Shown here one piece after another: positions 30,203 through 39,809 of a DNA stretch of 64,000 bases. The notes beneath the pieces were generated by a model. The model saw only the letters and a program-made list of their open reading frames with translations. It had not been told where the DNA came from and searched no databases. This DNA comes from Polychytrium aggregatum (lineage: Eukaryota > Chytridiomycota > Chytridiomycetes > Polychytriales): NCBI RefSeq assembly GCF_025602895.1, contig NW_026516371.1, positions 1-64,000 of the forward strand, written 5' to 3'. Position 1 is the first letter of the stretch, and every line of letters begins with the position of its first letter. Made by a program: the position numbers and the translations under genes.

Positions 30203-31680
30203 GATGTCGTCAAGATAAATGACAACACAGACACCAAGGAGGTCCGAGAAGATGTCGTTCATAAAAAACTGGAAAGCAGCGGGGGCATTCGAAAGACCAA
30301 AGGGGATAACATTGTACTCAAATGAGCCAGATTTGCAAACAAAAGCAGTCTTCCACTCATCGCCCTTCTTGACACGAACCAAGTGGTAAGCATCAGGGAG
30401 GTCAAGGTGTGAGAAGACGCGGGCAGAAGAAAGTTTATCCAGAAGATCCTGGAAGAGGGGAAGAGGGTAACGGTTCTTCTTCGTGATGGCATTGAGGCCC
30501 CGGTAGTCGACGCAAAGGCGAAGACCACCATTGGGCTTCTTCACGAAGAAGCAGGGAGCACCAACGGGAGAAGAGGATTTGGAGATCCAACCACGTGCGA
30601 GGGCGTTGGTCAGATACTCCGAAAGAGCAGATTCCTCGGCCGGGGACAAAGGATAGACTTTCCCCGGCTTTGGCAAACGAGGTTCCTTTCCATCCTCGGT
30701 CCGTACAAACTCAATAGACAAGTCATACGGACGGTGAGGAGGCAAGGAAGAAGGAGGGTCAGACTTGAGGCTGAAAACGTCGCCAAACTCATTGTATTTG
30801 AGCGGGACACCTCGAGAGTCAACAGGGGTGCCAGACTCGGCATACACCTTCGTCGTGAGCACGGACCTTATCGACACCGTAGGATACGTCTCCGGCGAAG
30901 GAGGACGGATATCCATTTGGGCAGCGAAAATGTCGAGCTTGTCTTCCCGTGCAAGACGGAGAAGACTCGCCGCATTAACGAGCTCAATGTCGGGTGAAGA
31001 TGAGGCCGTTGGCTCTTCAGAAAGCGAAGCAGAGTCAAGGCGGGAAGAAAGGGAAGGCGAAGTGCCAAAGGAGGGAACCGGTGTAAGGGAAGGACCGGAG
31101 GGAGGAAGAGTCAAAGGCGAAGTGCCCGAAGGGGGAGGCGAAGAGCCGGAAGTGGACGAAGTGTCCAAGGAAGAAGCAGAGACATCCGCGAGGATGTGTC
31201 CATCAGCAAGGCAAGAGGGATCGGAGAATGAAAGGGAGAGGGACTTCCAATTGACAACTGGATTATGCAAGCGCATCCAGGGAAGACCAAGAGTGATGGG
31301 AGTGGTGGAGAGTCGAGTCACAAGAAAAGAAATCGACTCGGTGTGGGAACCAATGGTCAACGTCACAGGAACGGTTTGGAAACGAATGAAACCGGCCGAA
31401 GAACCATCAGCAAGGGAAACGGAGTAAGGAGTAGAAAGAGGGATAAGAGAGAGTTTATGGAGATCCGCAAAGGCAGGATCAATGAGGGCAAGAGCGGTGC
31501 ATCCATCATCAATAAAGACAGAAAGGGAGATGGAGACCGGGCCAGAAAGACTCATGACGATAAGAGTGGCCGGAAGAAGAAGCTTATCGTCCGATAATGA
31601 CGAGTCAAAAGGGGAAGATGTTCGTATCGCCGAACAGACCACCTCGCTTACTTGCGAGGTGCTGCTCGGCTGTGGGCATT
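30203..31680 (-). pseudogene. Element C pol, 5' part: protease and RT to YLDD
   Basis: Minus-strand -1 frame after gag. It has a Ser-rich linker, a protease-like domain with FIDDGCTALALID in place of the usual DSGA and ITLGLPWMR as the second block, a long Ser/Pro-rich region, then RT from YPLSPAEESAL through LRLCVDYRGLN and FSHLDLPDAYH to catalytic VVIYLDDIL. The gene is broken there by element D; the codons on both sides of D rejoin in frame once the TSD is counted once. The protease active site is unusual, but the flanking pattern fits the retropepsin fold. Confidence 0.9.
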
Positions 31681-31684
31681 TCCC
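31629..31684 (-). promoter_or_regulatory. -1 ribosomal frameshift signal, element C
   Basis: On the minus strand GGGAAAT (31678-31684) is in register as G GGA AAT in gag. After a 7-nt spacer comes a long hairpin: GCCGA/TCGGC, CAG/CTG and an 8-bp stem CACCTCGC/GCGAGGTG with the loop AAGTAA, which carries the gag TAA. The -1 frame continues into pol. Confidence 0.82.
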
Positions 31685-32601
31685 GAGTTCCGTTTGACCA
31701 GAACCGGGCACTGCTGAACATCGCGACTGCCGGGACAAGACTTTTCCCCGCAGTACAAACAGAGACCCTGCTCACGACGTCGCTTTTTCTCGACGTCGGA
31801 GAGCTTAGCAGGGCGGACCGAGACAGAGTCAAGGTCCATGGGAGTGGGTGCAGAAGAGGAGGAAGAAGAAACATGCGCGGGAGAATGGTGGTGATGGGGA
31901 GCAGAGCGAGAAGAAGGAGGAGGAGGCTGGGAACGGGAGGAGACCTTGAGACGATGAAGGGCATCGTCGTACTCGACCGCTGCCTTGATCAACTCGGGCA
32001 AGGAAGCGGGAGCGGGGCGGAGACCGATCAGGTGGAACTTGACTTCCGACTTCAGACCCTCCTTGAAGAAGTGCATCTTGGTGGGTTCATCAGTCTGGAC
32101 GCGGGCGGCGAGCTGGACGAAGCGGGTGGCGAAGGCTTGGCAGGACTTAAGTTGAACCAAGCGCTTGAGGTCGTTGAGGGCCTTATCTTGCGAGGAGGCC
32201 GTGTCCTCACCGAAGGTCGACTTGAGGGCAACTTCAAAATCCGCGAAGGAAGCCGGGAAGCGGTTGGCCATGTAGAATGCGGCCTCGTACCACTTGAAGG
32301 CTTCACCGCGGAGGAAGGAGGTGGCGTACAGGACCTTCTGGCGCTCGGGCGCGAAGAAGGCGGGATCGGCGAGGAAGACGAGGTGGCACTGGGCGAGGAA
32401 GGCCGTCGTCTCGTCGCGGGAACCTAGGAACTCCTTGGGCTTGTTCACCTGGTAGACCTGACGGGGCGCGGCGGCGGGAGCTTGCAGATCTTGGATCTGA
32501 CGATGGAGAGCAGCGTTCTGGGTCATGAGGGCGTTCATACGCTCCTCCATGCGCGCCAGATACGCATTCAAATCTGCAGGGGGTGCAGCAGGCTCAGCCA
32601 T
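31648..32601 (-). CDS. Gag of LTR element C
   Basis: A 317-residue Gag. The ATG at 32601 (MAEPAAPPADLNAYL) was chosen because the open frame above it begins only with a TTG that lies in the predicted primer-binding site. It has a predicted helical start, a gag domain (ATSFLRGEAFKWYEAAF, FADFEVALKSTFGED, FATRFVQLAARV) and a Pro/Ser/His-rich linker. The nucleocapsid motif is odd: CLYCGEKSCPGSRDVQQC has a Cys where the CCHC knuckle needs spacing to a His. The slippery site lies a few codons after it. Confidence 0.88.
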   Translation of the reverse strand: MAEPAAPPADLNAYLARMEERMNALMTQNAALHRQIQDLQAPAAAPRQVYQVNKPKEFLGSRDETTAFLAQCHLVFLADPAFFAPERQKVLYATSFLRGEAFKWYEAAFYMANRFPASFADFEVALKSTFGEDTASSQDKALNDLKRLVQLKSCQAFATRFVQLAARVQTDEPTKMHFFKEGLKSEVKFHLIGLRPAPASLPELIKAAVEYDDALHRLKVSSRSQPPPPSSRSAPHHHHSPAHVSSSSSSAPTPMDLDSVSVRPAKLSDVEKKRRREQGLCLYCGEKSCPGSRDVQQCPVLVKRNSGNAHSRAAPRK

Positions 32602-32658
32602 CGGATCGACGAGGGAAAGAGAGGCGAAAGAAGAAGAAAGGCCGGAAAGCCAAGAGGG

Positions 32659-32670
32659 AGCGTTCAAAAT
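32659..32670 (-). promoter_or_regulatory. Predicted self-primer binding site of element C
   Basis: On the minus strand ATTTTGAACGCT lies two bases after the 5' LTR. It is the exact reverse complement of the 12 nt at the predicted RNA start (32880 down to 32869). No TGG follows the LTR. This fits Tf1/sushi-type self-priming. Confidence 0.7.
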
Positions 32671-32672
32671 GA

Positions 32673-33463
32673 TGTTAGAGTCCGGAGGGGACTCAACGGC
32701 AAAAGAAGAAGTGAGCTCGAAGTGAGCTCAGGGAAGGCAAGGGTAAAGTCCGAAGTGGACTCGGAGAGGGAGCGAGGGAAGCAAAGATCCGTTCAAGATA
32801 AGACTTGTCTCGAAATGAGACGTGAGGAACACTCAGAGAATAAAGTAGAAGGCACTTTATTTAGTCCTATTTTGAACGCTGAGGTTCGACTACACATCGC
32901 GGGGGTCAGGCTATTTATAGACAAGTCCGGACTTGGCAGCGAAGGGCGGCCAAGGGAGGGAAAAGTGGGCGATCGAGCAGGGCGAAGGGGGCGATGCACG
33001 AACGAGGGCCGAGAAGGACCACCGAGACAGGCAGAGAACCAAAGCGAGAGAGGCGCAAGCAAAAGCGAAGCACCTGGCAGGAGAAACGTGCAAAGGCGAA
33101 GCAATGTGACTCAGCGTCAAGCAAGCGGATTGGTCAAAGAACAGATTGGGGCGAACGCATGCAAGATAGGCGAGGGTTTGGGGTGGTCAGGCAGGTCATG
33201 AGTCAGCGGTGGGGGGACACATGACCGGCAGCCGAATTGCAACCAATCGCAGCAAGGCGCGTGCACAAACAAACCGGCGCGTGCGAAGAAGACAAAGGAA
33301 GCGGAGCAGCGCGGGAAAACGGAAGTGCGGAATGGGCGGAAATGGCAGGCAAAAAGGCGGAAAATCGGAGGGGAACTGCAAAGCTACACACAAACAAACA
33401 GAAAGGCAAAGAACAGCCAAGTGGGCAGTCAAAGTGGGGAGCAGGCAGGAGCTATCCCTAACA
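32673..33463 (-). repeat. 5' LTR of element C
   Basis: A 791-bp LTR that matches 21585-22375 by eye. On the minus strand it has TATAAATAG (32919-32911) and AATAAA just after the predicted start. Confidence 0.96.
32880..32919 (-). promoter_or_regulatory. LTR promoter of element C: TATA box and predicted start
   Basis: TATAAATAG starts at 32919 on the minus strand. The segment complementary to the primer site begins at 32880, exactly 39 nt downstream, the same spacing as in element A and the solo LTR. Confidence 0.65.
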
Positions 33464-35234
33464 CACAAAGGAGCTGGTTCCACCCGTTCCTCGACCCCGA
33501 TAGACCACTACTCTGCACCAACCCAGAGTGGACACTGCGACTAGCCCGGGACCTACGGAAGAACAGGTATCTTCGAGCATTCCCAGACCCGGCTAATGGA
33601 CGAGCACGACATCGACAGCGAGCCCAGGTTGCCCAAGAGGACGACTTGGCGATCCCTCTGCGAGAAGCCATCCTCACAGAACACATGAGGACAGCGTTCA
33701 AACGAGACCAACAACTCACAGCCGCATGCACACCGACAACCTCGATGTCGGCACTGTGGAGAGCCGAAGGATACACAGGTAGTCAGCCTATCCTCGAGCT
33801 AATGATTCGATGGCGACTTGGGATATTCCCAGGACACACCAAGGGAGGAAGCAGACCCTGCCGATGGTGCTCCAAGAACGGAATCAAAGTAGACCTTAAC
33901 CGTTCCCACGCTCAAAGATGCGTCGACCCCAAAGGCATCTTGGCAAGAAAGGTCAACGAACTCGCACGGACCCACCCAAGCTGGGTCAAACCCACAGTCG
34001 AAGGAGTGGGGCCTATAGACATGCTGCTTGACTTGCTGGAGTTTGAAGCCAAGAAGGATAGAGAAGAGCAACAGCAGCACACTGGTGTGGGAACCCAAAC
34101 ACCAGGGAGAGAGAGACATGGCAATAACAATAATAATCACTCGGTGGGGAAGCGAGGGGAGAGACCGGGGCTTTTGATCGCATCAATAGTCTCGGATACA
34201 GATGATGACACTGGCATCAGTGATGCTGATGTAGACGACGACTTTGATGATCGAGATCGGCTCTGGAGCTCTCTACCGGGAGTGATTGCTCGTATGGGGA
34301 GGCTCCGACTGACTGGTCCCGAAGTGGACTCGGACCTTGGCTCTGAAGTCAGCTCAGTGTCAGACTACGACATTGACTTTGACTTCTTGGTAAGAACCGA
34401 CCCAACGCCGAGACCAATCTGGGACGAGCTTGACGAACTGTCTCTCGATAGTGGAAGACACTACTGCTGGGACACTGACCAGAGTTTGGACTTAGTATCC
34501 CACTCCGATCATAGTGGGGACCTAGTGCCTCACTCTGACCTTGGTGGGGACTTAGTACCTCACTCCGACCAGAGTGTGGACTTGGTGCATTTGGGCACAG
34601 GTGTGGACTTAGAGCCCCACCACCCCGAACCGAGCTCAGACCTTGCCTCGGGGTCGAACTGGGGAGGAACCTCAGAGTCAGTCTCAGAGTCTGGCTCAGA
34701 GTACTCCCCTGATGGCAACCAAGACTCCCTCCCGAACCGAGACCGAAACCGGGCCAGGGAGACGAATAGACATCCGGTCCCCGGCCCTGAACCGAGAGTG
34801 GTTCCCACGCCCTCCCAAGGACGAAGTACTGACCCGATCCCAGAGTCCGACGATGACTTGGGACTAGGTCAGACCCCAGGATACGAGATAAATCCCGAGT
34901 ACCCCTCCCACAGACAAACTCACACTCCTTTGAGGGCAAGTCAAGACCCAACACCGCACAGCAAACCCTGGAGTGGGTTCGAGTTGATACTAGAGAGGGA
35001 CTTGGAGAAACCAGCCCCTGACATCCCGGAGCGGGACTTGGAGACATGCGACTCCCTCTGGGAGCTATTAGAAGAAGTGTTCACCCGCATGGCTCGCCGT
35101 GTGGGCTGGAGAGTCGGCGAAGGCCGCAACAGGGGTGTATGAGCGAGCTTGGTCACCCACTGCCGGGTATCCTGCGATACTGATGGCATGTTGAATATTC
35201 CTGAATATACAACTATCAAAACAAAAAAAAAAAC
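33464..35234 (+). mobile_element. LINE B, right part with poly(A) tail
   Basis: LINE B resumes after the TSD (33464-33468) and runs through the ORF2 C-terminus and 3' UTR to a tail at 35218-35234 (AAAAC then 12 A). A run of six C and then LINE A copy 4 follow. Confidence 0.93.
33469..35142 (+). pseudogene. LINE B ORF2 remnant, C-terminal part
   Basis: This continues the LINE B frame. It has RWRLGIFPGH, a full Cys/His cluster (CRWC with HAQRC), then a long acidic Ser/Asp/Glu-rich and Pro-rich extension of roughly 300 residues that LINE A lacks, and a C-terminal LWELLEEVFTRM that matches the LINE A end. The open frame extends upstream into the element C LTR (to 33325) by chance. It is cut off from the RT half by element C. 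Confidence 0.9.
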
Positions 35235-35237
35235 CCC

Positions 35238-35394
35238 CCGCTTGGTCTCAGACCTTGTGGGCAGCTGAGGCAGCACTAGGCTGCAACAGGAGTAAATAGG
35301 CTTGCCTGAGTACTCAACCTGCCGGGGTACCAACCTGTTGGACCTGATGGCTTGTCTTCTTGAATAAAGTTGACTATAGTAACAAAAAAAAAAA
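35238..35394 (+). mobile_element. LINE A copy 4, last 157 bp only
   Basis: CCCGCTTGGTCTCAGACC onward matches the last codons, 3' UTR and tail of LINE A, with AATAAA and 11 A at 35384-35394. It follows the LINE B tail directly and is severely 5'-truncated. Confidence 0.9.
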
Positions 35395-35682
35395 CCAGCC
35401 TCCTCCGGCACCAAGACCATCCTCCCTCGATCCGACACCAGGCAGCGTGCCCTGATCAGCATCGATGGACCGACAAAAGGATGGCAACGGCGACGAATGG
35501 CCTGGATCCAAACGAGCATAGGTTCGCCTCTTCAGCCGCCAAAAGAAAGAATATGGCCACACTGCAGCTTTCTGGTCACCCTCGATCCGACCCAGGGACG
35601 CCGGGGCACGCCGGCGTATGTGGTAGGACCATGCGAGGATGAAACCAGTCCACTGCAGTGCAGCCTGGACTCATGGGGGCTA
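35395..35682. other. Unassigned segment between LINE fragments
   Basis: About 290 bp with no convincing gene. It lies between the LINE A copy 4 tail and the inverted LINE C fragment. It may be the body of another diverged repeat or the original flank of the inverted LINE C copy. Confidence 0.5.
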
Positions 35683-36165
35683 TATCCGTTGTCACGAGCG
35701 GCCTCTTCCGACGCAGCTCTGGGTGTGGGTCCGGCACATCGCGACAAACTCTCCTCGGCTCTTCGTGCAGGAGACACACAGCCGATAGTGGCCATACGGG
35801 TGTCCGGGGAAGGCACCGAGGGTCCATCTTACCATCATGTTGTGATAGTATCGATCTCTCTTGGGCCCTCGCTCGGCCCACAGTCCCGACATGGTCGTCG
35901 TCACAGTGCGGGCCGAAGTCAGTTCCTTTGACCTGTCGAAGCTTTGTGCATCATCGATGTGAATCTGCAGCTTGACTGGTGGTCCTGGGAGCTGGTAGTA
36001 GCCGTTCCTGAACAGCTCCTTCATCGGGTAGTCCGGCTGGCACTGTTCTTTCAGCACGATCAGCTGCCGCCAGTACTCGTCGAGGTAGAACTGGGAGCCG
36101 AGGGATGTATCCATCGGGCTGGGCTGGGTGCGGGAATATCTCAACACCAGCGAGACCATCTTGCC
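35683..36165 (-). mobile_element. Old inverted LINE C copy, part 1
   Basis: The minus strand encodes LINE C C-terminal sequence (LRYSRTQPS, FLDEYWRQL-like region with LYLDEY spacing, RWTLGAFPGH, CVSC with HTQSC), differing from the + copy at several residues. It stops near 35683 without a poly(A), so its 3' end is missing. The last 16 bases (36150-36165) are duplicated at 38954-38969 by the insertion of the + strand LINE C. Confidence 0.88.
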
Positions 36166-38747
36166 AGGCAGACGCACAGCTGGCCATGGACCAAGCATGG
36201 GAAGTCATCAAGAATGCAATCAACACGGTGGCAGATAGCGTCCTGGGCAAAACACAGGTCAAATTGATCTGGAAGACCCCGGAGCTCACCGTCGAGATCC
36301 GTCATCTGACCAAGGAGAGGAAGAAGCTCCAGAAGCAGCTCAAGAGGCACCACACGGACCCTGTCATGAAGGAGAACCTTCGAGACAAAATCAGGGTGGT
36401 CAGACGAAACCTCAACCGGGCCATCCGAAAGTGCCGAAAAGCGAGCAACGAGAAACTGGCCGAGAAAATCAACCGCATGAACAGCACTGAGCTTTCCAAG
36501 ACGCTCGGGGCCATGCAGAAGCGAAAGGCCCGGGAAGGTGCCCACCGATTCGACAACTCTGACGAAGCGCTGGAGAGACTCGTCTGCCACTTCGGCAGAG
36601 TCTCGGCGGACTCAACGGCCACGGCGAACGGGTTCGATCGAACACTCGAGCCCCCTACACCGAGCCAAGAGCGTAGACGACTCCCCCCCAGCTACGAGCT
36701 CCCCATAATCAGCCCACGGGCAATCAAGGAGGCGATCATTACAACACCACGAAGGAAGGCCCCAGGGTCGGACAGGATCAAGATCGAACTGCTCCAGCCC
36801 AACGCACATAGAGTCTCGATATGGCTCTACTTCCTCATGGGAGCAGCCATCAAGGCGTCCGTGGTCCCAACTGAGTGGAGTACAGTGCTGATCCATCCCG
36901 TCTACAAGAACAAGGGATCGCCCCTCGACCCCGCAATGTACAGGCCGATTGGACTGACCCAGGTCTGCCGAAAGGTTGTCGAGCGAGCACTGCTGCCGTT
37001 GCTCAACCGAAAGCTCGGACTGATGGACATTGCCCAAGGTGGATTCCGGGCCGAGCGAGGCACCCTCGACCAGATCTTTGGCCTGGACACGCTCATCAAG
37101 GACCGCCAGCTGGCGGGCGAGGAGTACTCCCTGGTGTTCCTCGACATCAAGGCGGCCTACGACACTGTCTGGAGGGAGAAGCTCTGGGACAAGATTGAAG
37201 AGCGCACCCCATGTACGATCACCCTCAGGCTCTTGAAGGCCATGTTCGACGATGTGAAGATTCAAGTCGTTAGCAAGAGCCGTCGGTCCAATCCGGTCTG
37301 GCTGCAGAAGGGACTGATCCAAGGATCGGTGCTGAGCCCGCTGATGTTCAGCGTGTTCATCGACGACCTCCCTGGGAAACTCCGGGCAGACGGTGGAACG
37401 ACCCTAACCACCACCCGAGGACGAGCCGTCCAGGTCAACTCACTGTGGTTTGCCGACGATGGGGTGCTCATCTGCCGCCCCAACCAGACCCAGCGCCTCC
37501 TCGACATCTGCGAGGCCCACAGCATCGAGAATCGATACCAGTTCTCGCCCCCGAAGTGCGAGGTGATGTTCACCGAACAGCACCCAGAGAAGGATGCCAA
37601 GGTGTACCTGTACGGCAAGGAGCTGCCAGTCGCCAAGGAGTTCCGGTACCTCGGAGCCATCGTCGACATCAACGGCTTCAGGATGGACCGCCAGATCCAG
37701 AACCTCACCCACAAGGCTAGAGGTGCCGCCGACAAGCTGGTGAAGCACGAAATGAGTCTGGGACGATACTCGGCCAAGACAGTGACGAGGGTGTTCAAGA
37801 CCTTCGTTCGGCCCATGCTCGAGTATGGACTGACCCTCGAAGTGCTCACGAAGCAGCAAGCCGTGATACTCAGACGAGCACAGATGCACTGTCTGACCCG
37901 ACTCTTCAGAGTGGTGCGGAACACGTCCTACGGAGCGATGCACCTCGGATGCGGACTCATCACCCTGCCCAACCGCCTCAAGCAGCTGGCCCTCCAGAAC
38001 CGAGCCGTCTGGGAAGACCGTCTGGACCACAACGACAAGATGGTCTCGATGGTGTTGAGATATTCCCGCACCCAGCCCAGCCTGATGGATGCATCCCTCG
38101 GCTCCCAGTTCTACCTCGACGAGTACTGGCGGCAGCTGATCGTGCTGAAAGAGCAGTGCCAGCCGGACTACCCGATGAAGGAGCTGTTCAGGAATGGCTA
38201 CTACCAGCTCCCAGGGCCACCAGTCAAGCTGCAGATTCACATCGAGGACGCGCAAGGCTTCGACAGGTCAAAGGAACTGACCTCGGCCCGCACCGTGACG
38301 ACGACCATGTCGGGACTGTGGGCCGAGCGAGGGCCCAAGAGAGATCGATACTATCACAACATGATGGTAAGATGGACCCTCGGTGCCTTCCCCGGTCACC
38401 CGTATGGCCACTATCGGCTGTGCATCTCCTGCACGAAGAGCCGAGGGGAGTTCGTCGCGATGTGCCGGACCCACACCCAGAGCTGCGTCGGAAGAGGCGG
38501 CTCGTGGCAACGGATAGTGGACGAGCTCAAGCTGCGGCACCCCGAGTGGCAAGAAAGCGGCCACGAAAAGGTCGGTCCGATCGATAAGCTCCTGGACCTG
38601 ACGAACGTAGTGGGTTACTACGAGCTGGATGGCATGAGAAGGTTCAACTGGCAAGACCCGGATGTCCATCTCCTGTGGCGAACACTCCGAAGAGTGTTCA
38701 AGACGCTGATCATCGCCAAGGCGGGGTGGATACCCCCCAGGCGATAG
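36166..38747 (+). pseudogene. LINE C ORF2, RT and C-terminal part (5'-truncated)
   Basis: The long open frame encodes the pre-RT linker (AWEVIKNAIN, homologous to LINE A AWSIMIALIT), RT with YRPIGL, FLDIKAAYDTVW, LIQGSVLSPLMF and catalytic LWFADDGVLI, then RWTLGAFPGH and a Cys/His cluster (CISC with HTQSC), and ends LLWRTLRRVFKTL plus a basic tail. The first in-element ATG is at 36186. The frame continues upstream into the older inverted copy to 36105 only by chance. Without an endonuclease this copy cannot be autonomous by the usual route. Confidence 0.9.
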
Positions 38748-38917
38748 GCGGCATGGTCGAAGCAGAGCGAGAGATGAGGGCATATAGCTTTCATCGAACG
38801 CAAACTGCCCATTAGGCCTATGAGTATCCCATCCCTTGTTATTTTTCTCCTTCTTTTTCTTTTTCTTTCCCCCAAGTACTGCTAGGGCCGACCAGGTCTT
38901 GATAGCTTTTAAGTGAA

Positions 38918-38953
<36 letters not shown>
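38748..38953 (+). terminator. LINE C 3' UTR and poly(A) tail
   Basis: A 170-bp 3' UTR with a pyrimidine-rich stretch near 38840-38875, AATAAA merging into the tail near 38916, and a long A run to 38953. Confidence 0.8.
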
Positions 38954-38954
<1 letters not shown>

Positions 38955-39261
38955 CGAGACCATCTTGCCGTTGTGGTCCAGACGGTCTTCCCAGACGGCT
39001 CGGTTCTGGAGGGCCAGCTGCTTGAGGCGGTTGGGCAGGGTGATGAGACCGCATCCGAGATGCATCGCTCAATAGGATGTGTTCCGCACCACTCTGAAGA
39101 GTCGGGTCAGACAGTGCATCTGTGCTCGTCTGAGTGTCACGGCTTGCTGCTTCTGGAGTTCCTTCCTCTCCTTGGTCAGATGACGGATCTCGACGGTGAG
39201 CTCCGGGGTCTTCCAGATCAATTTGACCTGTGTTTTGCCCAGGACGCTTTCTGCCACCGTG
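38954..39261 (-). mobile_element. Old inverted LINE C copy, part 2 (RT deleted)
   Basis: The minus strand continues the older LINE C upstream of part 1: it reads VLGKTQVKLIWKTPEL then, after LQKQ, jumps straight to QAVTLRRAQMH. The whole RT is missing. The join is at an 8-bp repeat, GAAGCAGC (39146-39153 on +), that occurs at both deletion ends in the + copy. A GGA to TGA change adds a stop in the following stretch. The copy ends near 39261. Confidence 0.85.
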
Positions 39262-39748
39262 GTGGTTGTTCGATCCTCCGATGTCGGCAGCGCGATTGAC
39301 CTTCCTTGGAGCCATGGCTTTCCGGATCCAACAGAAGCAGCAAGGCAATACTTTGTTCTCGGGATTGCGGTGTGAGGACTCGCAGCCTCGACATCGTTCC
39401 TGTCGCTCCCATAGGAACAGCCCTGAGTCCAGGACACAGACCCACGGCGGCATCGACCTGCTCGTGATACGGATCGCTTTCTCCCGGCGTCCGTGGACGA
39501 ACTCTTTGTCCTATCGAGCCCCATTGCGTGCCCTTTGTGCTGGCGGATCCGGGTGTCCCAATCAGGACCAATCGGGTTGCCGAGGTCGAGCTCTGACGAC
39601 GCAGCAGATTGCTCAGGCACTGGCTCCGTTGTCGAGGTGTTGGGCAAATGGCACTTCTGCAGCTTGATCGATCGAAAGCGGCGCATTCGCACCCACGAAC
39701 ACAAACCCCCCGGCAGATCCTCGGCTGCCAAGTGCTTGGCGGTCAAAG
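39262..39748. other. Spacer between transposon block and ABC transporter gene
   Basis: Roughly 490 bp with no recognisable coding sequence, transposon or repeat. It separates the repeat block from the host genes. Several short open frames exist on both strands but show no known domain and no clear codon bias. Confidence 0.5.
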
Positions 39749-39757
39749 TATATTTAT
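39749..39757 (+). promoter_or_regulatory. TATA-like box upstream of ABC transporter
   Basis: TATATTTAT-type sequence (39749-39757) about 55 bp before the start codon at 39810, in an otherwise GC-rich region. It is a plausible core promoter but not tested. Confidence 0.45.
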
Positions 39758-39809
39758 GCAGGGGGCAGCCCCGTCGCTCTGAAGCGCTTCCAGCTCGAGC
39801 ACCACCACC

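Larger units (their letters stand above)
21585..33463 (-). mobile_element. LTR element C: Ty3/gypsy chromovirus, split by element D
   Basis: Two 791-bp LTRs (21585-22375 and 32673-33463) that look identical flank an internal region read on the minus strand: gag, frameshift signal, protease, RT, RNase H, integrase, chromodomain. The TSD is cacaa (21580-21584 and 33464-33468). Element D (24731-30197) is inserted within RT. Without D the element would be about 6.4 kb. Confidence 0.96.
36166..38953 (+). mobile_element. LINE C copy (5'-truncated) inserted in an older LINE C
   Basis: This copy begins in ORF2 upstream of RT and ends in a poly(A) tail of more than 30 A (about 38920-38953) after an AATAAA. 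A 16-bp TSD, gcgagaccatcttgcc, flanks it (36150-36165 and 38954-38969). The endonuclease is missing through 5' truncation. Confidence 0.94.

Noticed and set aside
35683-38953. Twin-priming inversion of a single LINE C insertion
   Set aside because: The inverted sequence is also present in the + strand part and differs from it, and a 16-bp TSD separates the two, so they are separate copies.
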